Positions 1 to 12,700 of a DNA stretch of 64,000 nucleotides are shown one piece after another. Numbering within the stretch: the stretch's first letter is position 1; each line of letters starts with the position of its first letter. The position numbers and the translations under genes are program-made. The DNA comes from Cladochytrium replicatum (Eukaryota; Chytridiomycota; Chytridiomycetes; Cladochytriales; Cladochytriaceae), in assembly GCA_025526935.1 (NCBI GenBank), contig JAHLKD010000013.1, positions 372,001-436,000 of the forward strand, written 5' to 3'. The notes beneath the pieces are model-generated. The model ran no database searches and had not been told where the DNA came from. It was given only the letters and a program-made list of their open reading frames with translations.

Positions 1-3000
1 AGCTGATGCTTGACCCTGCACAAGCGGACTCCTCCATGTTTTTGAAGCAAACGACACACTCAGGTCCTGTTCGAGGGTTGGACTTCAACCCTCAATCCAC
101 CAATTTGCTGGCCTCCGGTGCAACAGATGGAGAGGTTTGATGTAAAACGATTGATATCTGGTCCCTCTTATTGGTTTTCGTTTTGCGAAGATTTACATTT
201 GGGATCTTGCCAACCCAAGTACACCATACTCTCCTGGGGCACGCTCGCAACGTATTGAAGATGTTACGGCACTCGCATGGAATCGGCGTATCGTCCCAAT
301 TTTAGCCACAGCTAGTAACAATGGATACACAGTTGTTTGGGATCTTCGGAAAAAGAACGAAATTGTTCAGCTGCCTCACCCAGGAGGGCGACGGCCGGTA
401 ACTAGCATCGCTTGGCATCCTGACGAGGTATATCTTAGATTGATTGTGATGACTGCATTGTGTAACCACCTTCACAGCCATTAAAAATGGTAACTGCTAG
501 CGATGACGATATGAACCCTCAAATTATTGTTTGGGACCTGCGAAATGCTCATGCACCTGAGAGGGTACGTGAATATTAGTCATTTGGATTTAAAAACCTG
601 AATCATCGCACAGGTTTTGTCGGGCCATCACAAGGGGATTCTTTCGGTTGCCTGGTGTGCGAAAGACGCCGACATGCTTCTGAGTGGATCGAAGGACAGC
701 AAATCAATGCTGTGGAATCCTTCCGATGGCAGTCTGCTCGGCGAAGTTGATGAGGCGTCGAAATGGGTGTTCGATGTGCAGTGGTGCCCGCGTAACCCGG
801 ACCTGTTCTGCGTCGCTTCATTCGACGGAAAAGTTTCAGTTCACTCGCTTCAGGGAGCTGGAGTTGAAGACGAACCGGCCGATGAAGTTCACGCGTCGCC
901 AGCCGCTCCATCAGACGATCCTTTTGCGCAAGTAGAACGGAACTTCCGAACCCAACAAAAGTCTAGTGGAAGTGCATTTGTTCTGAGCAAGCCACCAAAG
1001 TGGTTCCGTAGACCAGCGGGGGCAACTTTTGGGTTTGGAGGTCGTCTTGTTAGTTTTGCGAACCTTGGGCCTGGCGGCAAACGCTTTGTCAGCGTTAGAA
1101 CTATTCATGCGGAGCCGAGCTTCGCTCGACGTGTCTCTGAGCTTGAAGCGATTGTTCAAGATGGGAACGTTGATGGCTTTATGAAATATTGCCTTCAAAT
1201 GAGCACGTCAGACGGTATTGACGAGAAAGAGCGACAGTTGTGGAAGTTCCTTGGATTGATGTTTGATACCGAAAGTCGGGAGAGAATTATTGAGTTCCTC
1301 GGTTTCGATCGCTCAAAAGTCGCCGGGGACAGTCTGGCGCATGTGTTGAAGAAGCTAAAGTTGAACGAACCTGCTCCAGTTGAGGCTGAGACGAAGGAAG
1401 CTAATGGAAACGGCTCCTTGTTTGGTCCCGGTGGTGATGCCACAACCCAGTTCGACAGTCTCCCACACATTGAGCCAACTAAGCCGTTCAAACTCTATCC
1501 AGGAGTTGGAAAGGGATCTGACGAGGCGGACAAAGATGCTATTATCACGAGGGCGGTTTTGCTTGGTGATTACGACACAGCGGTCTCCGTGTGTCTGGCA
1601 TCCGAACGATATGCAGATGCTTTGATTTTGGCACTCAGTGGAGGTGCTGAACTTTTGGCAAGCACACAAGCGGCCTACTTCAAAAAGATGAACGAAAAGA
1701 AGAGCTACCTTCGTGTGCTGCAGAATATTTTGAAAGGCGATTTGCTCGACGTTGTTCAGAAAGCGGAGGTTGACGGAATCGAGGCGGAAGGTGGATGGAA
1801 GGACGTTCTTGCGTTGATCTGCACGTACGGCAAAGCAGAGGATTTCTCCGCATTGACAAAGGCTTTGGGACAGCGTCTGGATCGAGGCAAAATTGCTGGC
1901 GGCCCTTTAGAGCGTGCATTTGCAGCGATTCTCTGCTATCTCGGTGCAGGAGACGTTGAAAAGGTTGTGGATATTTGGACGCGCGCCGAAGCTGACGAGG
2001 AAAGTCGTCGTAAAACAAAGGCGACAGCTTATGCTGCACATGTTCATGCGGTTCAGAGTCTCATCGAGAAGGTTACCGTGTTCCGAAAGGCGATCAGCTA
2101 TGTCGACCCTGATTTGCCGGCCGCAGCAGAGAACAGCTATGCTCTCAAGAAGTTGTACGAGCAATATGCGGACTACGCTGTATGGGCAGCGGCGGAAGGC
2201 TTCGGAGAGGCGGCATGGAGAGTGTTGGAACTCATTCCAGCTGGGTTCAAGATCAGAGATGGAGACGACATCGCAGTTCTCCGTCACCGGGTGTTCAAGA
2301 GTGCAGGCCTGGCCAACCGAGGCTTTCGGGAGCCCACTTTGCCGTTTGATATCGTCGACATTACACCAAATGTGCAAGCGGCTCCTACGGCACAGCAACA
2401 ATACTATGCCCAGACGACTTACAACAACCCAGCAACAAGATATTCAGGTTATGGCACCGCTCCAGCAGCCGCTGCCCAACCCGCAGCATCTGCAGCGTAC
2501 GGCGGCTACAACACTGGGACGTACGGTGCATATGCCAATACTTCATACGGAGCAACAACTGCGGCCGGAGTTTACAGCACAGGTGCCACCAATGCGTACA
2601 CTTCACCAACTCCAGCGCCAACCTACCCCTCGGGAGTGACTCCGAACCCAGCCGTCCCGAGTTATTCGACAGGCGCTGGCGCAGGGTATGCGAACACGGG
2701 GTACGCCTCCAATACTTCGACGAACTACGCTCAATCTGCGTACGGAGGTGTATATGGTGCTCAAGCCCAAGCTGGTTATGGTGGCTACGGTTACCAACCG
2801 AGCGCATCGCCTGCCCCTGCGGAGCCTGCAGGATCATCATTCCAATCTCGAGGTAAGAGATATGCAATATGCCAAAAATGAATGGTTGTTCACTTTACCT
2901 TCCAGCGCCGGACGCCGGATTCAATGACCCTCCCATGAATATCGTTCCTCGTGGCCGTTTAACTCCAAGAGTTTCTGCAGCTGCCCCGCCTCAACCGACT

Positions 3001-4068
3001 TTCCAACCTGCTGGTGGTCCTCCGTCAGGGAACATTGCCAGCGGTGGCGTACCTCCTCCGTATGGACGACCCCCGTCCACTGCACCATATGGATCTCCGG
3101 GCATGGGAGCTGTGGTTCCTCCTGGTGGACCCCGCTTCGGACCAGGTGGAATGCCGCCAAGTCCTGCCCCTGCTCCTGTCACGACTCCCGCACCGCCGGA
3201 AACATCCCGTCACCGTAAGTAATCTTGTATCATGCCAGATTCTCTCTCACACTTTGTTTTGTCATTAGCACCTGGAGACCGTTCGCATATTCCAGCGGCG
3301 CAGAAACCTATCGTTGATGGTCTGGAAAAGCTGCTCGCTCAAGCAAAGCTAATCTTCCTTGCTCAAGGGGTAAGTCGATTGCAAATTGGATGTTTAAAGT
3401 TAAGGAATAACTATTGCTCTTTTGCGTAGCCCGCTCAACGGAAGGCCTACGAAGACGCGGAAAAGAAAATTCACAGCCTATTCGATGCGTTGAACAACGC
3501 TGAAGGAAAGCCGGAAGTCATCGAATTGACACTAGAACTTGTAAAAGGTAGTGACTCTTGGGAGGACATAATTTCTGTCCGCTGACCAAAAATGTTTTTA
3601 GCTTTAGAGCGCAAGGACTCGGCCGGGTCGCACAAAATTTTGGTGGACTTGATGAACAAATACGAGCCATGGATGACTGGTGTCAAGCGACTTATTGAGA
3701 ACATCGAGCGAGCGGCATCTGGTGCTGCGGTAGCCTATGCGACACCATCCCCGCCACCACACATGGGAGGAGCGTACGCTGGTGGTCCTCCTCCGACAGG
3801 ATTTGCTAGAAACGGTGGGCCCCCACCCGCAGGGTATGGAGCACCTCCACCGGTCACCGGACCATATGGTGGTCAACCAGGATATGGTGCACCGCAGGCG
3901 GGCTACGCGGGAGGACCACCTCCTCAAGGTCCGCCCATGACAGGCTATCAGGGTGGACCACCTGCGAGCGGGTACGGAGCACCACCGCCTCAGGGATTCA
4001 GATCAGGACCTCCTCCGATGGGTGGATATGGAGAACAACCGCAAGCACGTGGATATGGGTACCAGTGA
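1..4068 (+). CDS. SEC31: COPII outer-coat protein SEC31 (5' end outside window)
   Basis: Sec31 forms the outer cage of COPII vesicles that bud from the endoplasmic reticulum, pairing with Sec13. The N-terminal part seen here is WD40 repeats, with blades ending in IYIWDLA, TVVWDLR and IIVWDLR; an alpha-solenoid follows, then a long Pro/Gly/Tyr-rich linker, then a helical C-terminal domain after about 3270. That order is the standard Sec31 architecture. I place introns at about 135-190, 428-477, 565-613, 2853-2905, 3215-3268, 3370-3429 and 3548-3601; all are GT...AG and keep the frame. The tail between 3740 and 4068 is again Pro/Gly-rich (GGPPP, GYGAP repeats), longer than in many relatives. 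The stop codon is at 4066-4068. The start codon and first WD repeats lie before base 1. Identity is secure; exact exon edges are read by eye. Confidence 0.95.
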
Positions 4069-4552
4069 AAAGGAAGCTTTTGGACCTCACTTTTGATCTG
4101 TTTCAATGCCTCTTTTTTCTTTATGACGTTTCTCTTGGTTGGGCGGACTGTATCGCTCGTCTGCTTCTTTGGTTTATTACTCTGGGTAAAAGCACACATG
4201 TTGGGAAAGTGCCACCATGACACTAAAGAGGAATGAATGGACGTTTGGTGGAGGTGATAATTTACATTGGAGAAAACAATCGCTCTCCTGAAAACTGGTG
4301 GCGCAGCCCATAAGTTTCCCACGGTCATCCCAGAAGTGGCTCACTACCCATACAAACACAGCACTACCGCTGGATTTGATGTCCGGAACTGCAGAGAAGC
4401 TCTGTGTTCACTTTGAATCTTGTAATATCGACTTGCTCACATGAGATCAGAAACCCGTGCAGAAAGCCAACAGTCCGCCAAAGTATCTCCATTAACAGTA
4501 TGTGATCATAGAGGTATCCGCAGCGTAGGGCTTACCAAATCTAGATTAACAA
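4069..4552. other. Intergenic, SEC31 3' flank
   Basis: No convincing gene is visible. The stretch holds the 3' untranslated region of SEC31 and the upstream flank of the cardiolipin synthase copy. If that copy has an N-terminal exon carrying a mitochondrial targeting signal it should lie here, but I could not identify one. Confidence 0.4.
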
Positions 4553-5338
4553 GGTTTCATTTTCACCGCCCCGAAATCTTCTCCGCGCAATGAGCGACGG
4601 GAAAACATTCTCACCATTCCGAACATTTTGACCACACTCCGAATCCCATTCACTCCAGCAATCGGGTACCTAATCGTAACAAATAACTATCCGATAGCCG
4701 CAGGAGCTCTTGCCCTTGCATCCGCAATGGACTTTGTTGATGGTTAGATTGCACGCACATTCAATATGAAGACTGTGCTTGACCCAGCAGCGGATAAATA
4801 CCTGATGACAACACTTGTGGTGACGCGCTCAATCGCAGATCTCCTTCCTCGTTAGTAACGAGAAGGAGGGGTTTTGTTTGTCACTTATTTCTCTTGTTGC
4901 AGTTCCACTGGCAGTTCTGATCCTTGGACGTGATATTGCGCTAATCATGGCAAGTATCTACATTCGTTACATTACACTACCCCCACCTGTATGCCGGAGA
5001 AAAATGGTGATTTATATCTTATGCTGAAGCGGACGCTCAGAAAACATGGCGGCGATACTGGGATTTATCCCTTCCGACGGCGGAAGTTCACTCACCCTAC
5101 AACATGATCTTCACCAAATGTGGTTATTCAATTGTTAAACCATCCAATTCAGGTGAACACTGGGTTGCAGCTTGCGTTGATGGCTACATCGATAACAGCA
5201 CCAATGTTTGATTTGACCCACTTCTGGGCATGGATGCGCTCAGGTTTGTGGTGTTTGAATTTTGCCCTTGATCCGTCTTGATGCATTGATTTAGATTGAC
5301 TGTTGGGATAACTACCACTGGTCAGGCATTTTCTCCAA
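4553..5338 (+). pseudogene. CRD1: Cardiolipin synthase (CDP-alcohol phosphatidyltransferase), probable pseudogene
   Basis: Cardiolipin synthase joins CDP-diacylglycerol and phosphatidylglycerol in the inner mitochondrial membrane. Readable blocks in family order are RRENILTIPNILTTLRIP, DFVDG-stop-IARTFN, LDPAADKYLM, LILGRDIALIMASIYIRY, KTWRRYWDLSLPTAEVH, VNTGLQLALMATSITAP and LTVGITTTGQAFS. Apparent introns (about 4850-4911, 4989-5040, 5112-5153, 5243-5294) sit where the protein blocks require them, so this was a spliced gene and not a processed copy. Two faults are visible. An in-frame TAG at 4745-4747 falls inside the catalytic motif DGxxAR, and the stretch between AR and LDPAADK looks shorter than the usual Gx3Dx3D spacing. 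No clear N-terminal exon is found. A single-base sequencing error is the main alternative. Confidence 0.75.
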
Positions 5339-5498
5339 AGGAGTTGCAACACACGTTAGATGATATGTACTTGAAACCAAGAAACGTACCCACTGCGGAT
5401 TCCTTGTTGTACGCCCAAGCTGTGGCAAAGTCACTGTGCGTTCCACCAAGTACTTTAAATAGCCTGCAGTTCCGCTCAACTATCCCCACAAAGTCACC

Positions 5499-7414
5499 AT
5501 GCAAGTTCCCATCGCAACCGCCGCTGAATCAACTGAAGCTCCTTCACTTGTTGAGTGCCCTATCTGCCTCAACCCGCTTGAAGGCTTGCCTGATCTGAAT
5601 CCAGGTAAATCAGATTTCTGGATCAACGCTCGTAGCGTACTAACGTCACTTCTTCTCGATCAGGCTGCTCTCACCGAGCCCACTTATCGTGCGTTTCGCA
5701 GTCTATTTCAAAGGGCCATGTAACCTGCAGCATTTGCCGATTGCCCTTTCCGGACAATCTCATTCGATCATTCGTTCCTCAGCAACAAGAACGGTTAACA
5801 TCCAGCACCGAATCTCTAGAGAGAAGGAAAAGTGCCGGATCCATTTCTGACCTGATGAAGAAGAGCGCCGAGTCTACAATCGGGGCACTTGCCTCGATCA
5901 ATATTTTACCCGAGTACAAGAACTACCGTGTCCCAACTCCGGGAAGTCCTGTCTTGGTCAACACCTTAGTCACACTCAAAGCACCTCCTTCAACTGAGCA
6001 GCAGCGCACGGCCATCGATCTGATTGCAGTTGTCGACGTTTCCGGATCTATGGACGGGCAGAAGATTTCGTACGTGAAGCAAACACTTCAATACTTGCTT
6101 GCGGTTATGAACCATCCTAAGGATCGTCTCAGCATTATTTCATTCAACAACGTGGCTAAGCTCGAGGCTCCGCTCTGCCCAATCGAAGAAGGAAAGCTTA
6201 AGCTCTCTGGCGTTATCGAGGGACTGAGAGCAACCGGAGGAACAGCGATTTGGAGCGGAATGGAACTCGGTTTGAAAGTTCTGAAGGAGCAGAAAGAATC
6301 GTCTTGGAAAAGGCTGTTGGGCATTTCAGAGCGGCCTGGCGCGAAACGTTTGTCCTCTATGTTTGTGCTCAGCGATGGACAAGACAACAACCATGCTCCT
6401 CAGAAGTACAAGGATCTCGAAGCAAAGCTGGGAGATTTGGATTGCCCGGTTTTCACGTTTGGATATGGCGGGGACCACGAGCCGGAACTTCTTGCCTCAA
6501 TCGCTGGAAGTCGCGGAACATTCACGTATATTTCGGACATCTCAATTGTGCAGGATGCAATGGCAGCGGGACTCGGAGCAGCAACTTCTATAAACATGTC
6601 TGCTATCAAACTCAACTTAACCGTCCCAGATGGGGTCAAGATCTGTCAATTGTCGACACCTTACCAGACAGAGACAAGTGCAAATGGCCGCACGGCCACG
6701 GTGTCAATCCCGAACCTCTTTGCAGATGAGGGGCGGGACATCTTTGTTGAATTGGATGTAAACTCAAGCAACGGAGAGATTATCCGCGTGAATGGGAGCT
6801 ATGTAGACCAAAACAATGCTCGCCAATTCCTCGGACCAGTGGATTGCAACGTTATTTTCACGGATAACGAAATTTCAGGCGTCAAACCGAACCTAAGTGT
6901 TACCGTTGCTCGTCTCCGCCTGGCCGCGGCAAAGGCATCTACGGAGGCTGTAAACGCCGCAAACGGATGCGACATTTCTGGAGCATCAGAAATCGTTAGG
7001 ACAGTTCTTTCCTCGATCGTCGATCTCCTGGTTTCCTTTCACGGCAGCAATACGCTCTCCGAACAAGTCAGGTGGTTGCGTAGCGACATCAAAGCGGACG
7101 CGCCATCGGCGGACTACGTCAAAGTTCAACGCTCGTGCTTCGATAAAGCCATTCTCTGCTTCCATGCAAATGACGCTCAGTACGTCGAGAGCTTCAAAGC
7201 AATCTACGCAGACCTCGAGAGTGTGCACAACAGTGTCTCCTCTAGGTATTCGTACAGCACTGGTGGACACGCGTATGCCGTCCATTTCGCAAATCAGATG
7301 CAACAGCAGCGGGCGGTCACTGCCGCGGGTACTCACACCGCAATGATGTACCAAAACGTTTCGTCTAGAGCGTATGAAATGAGCTCGAAAGCGAGCCGTT
7401 TGGCAAAACACTGA
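5499..7414 (+). CDS. RING-H2 / von Willebrand factor A domain protein, probable E3 ubiquitin ligase
   Basis: The start is the ATG at 5499. One intron (5605-5663) splits the RING finger, and the spliced product is 618 residues. The RING-H2 ligands are Cys20, Cys23, Cys37, His39, His42, Cys45, Cys57 and Cys60. A vWA domain follows from about residue 155, with an intact MIDAS motif DVSGS (160-164), then a C-terminal beta-rich region of the vWA-associated kind. Plant WAV3-type ubiquitin ligases share this RING, vWA, C-terminal order, so a ligase using vWA for partner binding is a fair inference; no substrate can be named. It is the intact member of a tandem pair, the other copy lying 280 bp downstream. 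The start context CACCATGCAAGTTCC resembles that of the second copy. Confidence 0.85.
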
Positions 7415-7692
7415 TGAACAAAATTGAAAAATACTACCCATCTTGTTTATCTCTTTCATGGGATATGATGTAAATGAACTATTTTGTACAAACTCGTGAA
7501 TATATCGTACGTTTGGCAATGAAACATGCCAGTCGGTGTTATTAACAGTATCCGAAGGATCCGAGCGTCCAACATCAAGTTACATAATATCACGGTCTTT
7601 TTAAGCTCGGTGTACATTCGCAAAGTCACCTCGCACTCCACCAACTTCCTTCAAAAGCATGGGGGGACCACTCATTCAACAAAACAGTCACA

Positions 7693-9569
7693 ATGCAAAT
7701 TCCTATCGAAGCCCCTATGGAAACTGCCTCCGATCACACATTCCCTGGGTGCCCCATCTGCCTCAATTCGCTTGTACCAACTAATCTGAACCCAGATATT
7801 GGATAAAGCTTATCACTATCCCTTTGACGAATCTCTGAACATTGCTTCCTACTTCAGCTGCTCGCATCCCGCTCATTTGACGTGCATTTCGCAATCGATT
7901 GCTGCAGGCAATGTTGTGTGCCGTATTTGCGGTGTATCCTTTGCGGACGACGTCATTCACTCGTTTGCTCCCGATCAGAAAGGCGCGACTACAAACGATG
8001 AATCTAGTAAAAGCTCGCACATGGTGTCAGACCGGAAGAAGGATGTCGAGGCCGTTGTTGAACCTTCACCAGGAGAGCTTGCCTCGATCAAAGCTGTTCC
8101 AGAGTACTCAAGCTACCGCATGCCAAATCCTGAGAACCGTGTCTTGATCTCTGCCTTAGTTTCAGTGAAAGCGCCGCTGCCCACCGAACAGCAGCGCAGT
8201 CCCATCGATTTGGTGGCTGTTGTCGACGTTTCCGGATCCATGGTCAAGCAAACACTTCGATACCCACTCGCAGTGATGCCCCATCCTGGAGATCGACTCG
8301 GCATAATTTCATTCAACATCAGCGGTGTTGTCCAAGCTCAGCTCGGCCCAATCGGAGAAAGGAAGCGTCTTCTCACCAACGTGACTGAAGGATTACGTGC
8401 AGGTGGAGGGACTGCTCTTTGGAGCGGAATGGAACTCGGTCTGCAAATTCTCGGTGAGCACAGGGATTCGTCGTGGAACAGGCTCTTGGGTATTTCAGAG
8501 CACACCACTTCGAAACATGTTTCGTCCATGTTTGTATTCAGTGACGGTCAAGATAACTACGCGGCCCCGGAAAGTATAAATATCTCGAGTCAAAGCTTGG
8601 GGATTTGGATTGTCCGGTCTTCACCTTTGGGTACGGAGCCGACCACACACCGGAACTGCTTGCCTCAATCGCAGGAAGTCGAGGAACTTTTTACTTATAT
8701 GTCGGATATCTCCGTCGTGCAGGACGCATTGGCTGCGGGACTTGGAGCGGCGATGTCGATCAACATGTCCGCAGTCGACATCAGCCTGACGGCTCCTTCA
8801 GGCATCACATTTGGTCAACTGTCGACTCCTTACCAGAAGAAATGAGTTCAGATGGTCGCAAGGCAACGGTATCAATTCCAAACCTTTTCGCCGATGAGGA
8901 CCGTGATATTTTCGTGGAGCTTTTGGTGAACGCAAACTACACTGAAGTTCTCACAGTGAATGGAAGCTATTCAGACAAGGACAACTCTCGCCAGACGTTC
9001 TGTCCTTTGGACTGCAAAATTCTCTTTACCGACGCTGATCTTTCGGAACTTCAACCGAATCTGACCGTCAAAGTCGCTCGTATCCGCTTAGCAGCGGGGT
9101 CAACGCGGCTAACGGAGGCGATGTGTCGGCTGCATCCAAGATCATCAAGATGGTACTTTCTTCGATCGTGGAAAAATTGGTTAAGGTACACGGCAGCAGC
9201 AAGCTTTCCGATCGTGTTCAGGCTCTTCGTGCTGCCATCAAGCCGGATACTCCCTCGGACGCCAATGTAAAAATACACCGCTTGTGCTTTGATGCAGCGA
9301 TTCGATACTTTGATTCGGGGGACTACGATGCTTTGCACGTCGAGAGCTTCAATGCAATCTATGATGATCTGGAGAGTGTTCACGACGGTGTGTCGTCTAG
9401 ATATGCTTACAGCTCTGGTGGACATGCCCATGCTGTGCACGTCGCTACTGAAATGTATCAGCAACGCCCGGTGATTACAGCAACCAAAAGCAGCAAGATA
9501 TACCAAAAGTATCCGTCCAGAGCTTGGGAGATGATATCGAAAGCAAATCGTTTGTCAAAGCCTGAATGA
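7693..9569 (+). pseudogene. Second RING-H2/vWA copy, decayed tandem duplicate
   Basis: This is a diverged duplicate of the gene ending at 7414. It begins MQIPIEAPMETAS at 7693 and keeps the RING pieces CPICLN, CSHPAHLTC and CRIC, the MIDAS motif DVSGSM, and the C-terminal region to a stop at 9567-9569. It is broken in several places. The expected intron donor near 7800 reads ATTGGATAAAG and not GT. Seven residues after DVSGSM are missing. Frame changes occur near 8575 and return near 8695. A frame break near 8838 gives TGA right after STPYQKK. About ten residues and the frame are lost near 9097. Three frames are needed to follow the alignment to the first copy. It could be an assembly with many small indels, but the neighbouring copy is clean. 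Confidence 0.85.
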
Positions 9570-9757
9570 GTTGTTGCTCAGAGGAGCACCTTCTTATTTT
9601 TTTATGTGCACTTGCTCATTCATACCAATTAATGCCATCGCTTCTATTTTCAAATGTAGGGAACCGCCTTATTACCACCATTTAACCAAACAGAGACAAA
9701 GTTTAACAAAAAGAGACGACATAATTGCTAGAAGAGAAATCGCGACGTATTATCTAT

Positions 9758-12700
9758 CTACAATTCAGAGGCTAGTGGAACTGCTGTGATAGTTGGGTAA
9801 ACAGCACCACTCCGTGGCCGCTTTTGTGTTGGAGCAGGCGAAGCGGCCGGTGCTACAAGAGGCGGAGTTGAGCTTGGATTTGTTATGGCAGCTGGAGGAA
9901 CTGATGCTTGAAGTGGAGGAAGTCGTTGAGACATATCTGGCCTTCCATCTCGTTTCTATTTAACATTTTAACTCGATAAGCCGTTGTATGAGGTGAGATG
10001 ATCGCCAAACCTTTTGTGTTCCGACAAACTTGAGTGGCTCAATTAAGCCCACGATGGGGGTCTTGTTGAATATTCGATTAAAGTTCGCCTCACGGTTGTT
10101 GAGTTCGAGCTTAAAGAATTCAACTTCCTCCTACATGACACAGGTGTTAGTTTAGATTCAACAGCTTTATGGAAAGCTTAGACCATCAAAGCAGCAATTT
10201 TTCGTTTTCGCCTTTTGACGTCATCTTCGAGCTCAGCAATTCTGGTCAGGTCCACTTCTCTAGGCTCACGATTTATGTACCGAAGATCTGCTTCCTGCAA
10301 TCTGTCCAAGAAGTTTTTTCATTTCGAAACATAAGATTTATCTGCTTACTGCTTTGCTTGAGTCATGACCTGCTTCTTCAAGAACTGCTGTGCTTGCTCA
10401 AACTCCTGGAGCATCTGTTGGCACTCAGCTATATGCTCTTCATTCAACCTTTCGACATGGGCCTGATGCGTCAGCGCTAGCTCTGCCTCTGTTTGATGCA
10501 CTAGCTTCTTTGTCTCTTCCCTAAACAAAAGAAATTGAGTACCAGTAGCGGCGCGCTTTGGTGTTGTTTGGTATCATACTTTATTCGAATTATGTCTTGA
10601 TCACGAGAAGAAAGAAGCTCCTTCAAACTAGCTATGTCGAAAGAGTTTTCTCGGACCTGTATTAATAACGCTTTCTCTGCAGCCTTCACCAGCCCAAACA
10701 GAAAATTGGTCAGTTTTATCGAGACCTCAATTATGGAGGGCGATACCTCATGCTTTCGACACTCTTCCTCAATAAACGCAATTGCATCATCCTTTGCCTT
10801 CAATTCTGCCTCCCGCAGATCATTCAGGCTCGCAATCTCATTTACTCGTTCGATATTGAGCTGTTCAGTTAGCTCCATCAGTTCCCTTGCGTGTTTGTCT
10901 TCAAGTGCCTGAATCTCCTCAGAATGTTGCATCGTCGTTTTCGCGATCAAATCCTGCCGTACTGTCTCTGCTTCCTAGTGGCAAATTTTCAACATACGCA
11001 AGCATACACTGGAATTACATGGTGCATACTTTTTTGGCCGCCAATGCAGAGATTGTGTGGAAATTTCTAAGGTCTTCGATCTGACGGTTATGAAGCGATT
11101 CAAGCTCTTCAATTTGTGCTGCGTGCTTCTTTTCAATGTTTGCCAAAGCTAAAGTTGATGCAACCTTCAGCTGTGTTTCACGCGCCTGCTGCTCTGTCTC
11201 CCATTTGGTACGTTCTCTCCAAAGATCTTCTTCAAAGCGTTGGTATGCAGCTTCCAGGGCCTCTTTTCTCAGCTAACGAGAGATAAGCAAAATTAATGTT
11301 AAAACGTTCAGGCATAACAGACCTCTTGCTCCTGAAGCACATCTTTGAACATATCCTCTTTCTCTTGTTCAAGTTTTTCTATCTGAGTTCGGAACTTTCG
11401 TGCTTCCTCTTCAAACTCATCCTTTAGTGCTTGCATTTGCTGCGTATAAACATTTAACTCCTCCTTTTTCTCAGTCTCCAATTTTGTGCGCAGGATCTAA
11501 GAAAAGTCATCCATCAGTTTGATTTTAGTGGATCATAATTGCGTACGTCGAGCTCTTTGATGTGTTGTAAAGAAAGCTCATCTCGAAGTGAGTTGAGAGC
11601 TGCCTGCAGCTTTAGTTCCCTATTTTGGATGAGACCGCTCGTTTTGTTGAGAAGACATAGAAAGTGATCATTTACCACTCTTCTTTCCATTCCACAGCTT
11701 CTCTTTCATAGCGTTCCTCCAGCTCTGTTCGTGTTTGTTCATCTATATGTAGCATTTTCTGGAAGAGATCTGCTTTGTCCGTTTCTAGAGTTCGGACAGT
11801 AGAATTTAAGCCCTTTTTGGTGTAGGAAAGGCCTTGATTAGAAGTGAATTGCTTAAACTTTTAGAACGTACCTGAATTGTCAGCAAGTGTTGTTCGACAT
11901 CCGCTGTTTTTATTTCCAGACTCTTCTCTGTGGACACCAAGCGAGCGCTTATATCCGCAACAGCTGCTTCCAGGTCCCTCACAGAGCCCTTTATCACAAT
12001 ATTTAGTACTCTTTAGTCGGTCGACCTCGATTTGACACACGGTCAACTTCGTCCTTTCGATGTCATGCTGCTCCATCATCTTCTTAAGCTCTTCAGCGTG
12101 CAAGCTCTTTAGGTGCTGGATCTTGGACTCGAGCATTCGGATGTTCTTAGAACAGAAATTGATAAGTTCAGTCTGCTCAAGCTTGTAATTTACTTAATGT
12201 TCGTTTCTTACGTCATTCTTGCCATCAACCAAAGCTTTGTGCGTGGATTCCAATTGATTTATTCGAATAGTCATAATTTGCGAGTGCTTAGATTCCAACT
12301 CTTGTCGCAACTCGGAAAGAGCCGTCGTCATATCCTGTTTGACAGATCCAGAAAGTTAAGTGAATCAATTCATCAAAATTTCTCCTAACCCTTTCATGCT
12401 TTATTTGGAGATTAATGATGGCAGTGGACTGCTCCTTGATCGTTTTGTCTAGTTCCAGTGACATCAAATCTCAGTCATTCGAGGTTTTGGTGTATTCTCA
12501 CCATTTTCTTCAATCGTATTCACAAGGTCAATTATGCGATTCTTAGAATACTTGAGATCTTCAGCAGCCTCATTAAAGTTTCTTTGATAATCAATGTGAG
12601 CCGAAGCAAAGGAACACAAGTCACAACTCACGCGATGGCCTCAGCCAAAGACGCTTTGGTAGCTTCCAGCTCCTTGGATAAACCTTTAATCTCTTCTTTC

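Noticed and set aside
889-2867. Several antisense open frames over SEC31
   Set aside because: They are shadows of the SEC31 reading frame with no domain of their own.
4745-4747. Alternative nuclear genetic code with TAG as sense
   Set aside because: TAG ends the FAM184 frame and other genes use ordinary stops; one TAG in one damaged gene is better explained by decay or a base error.
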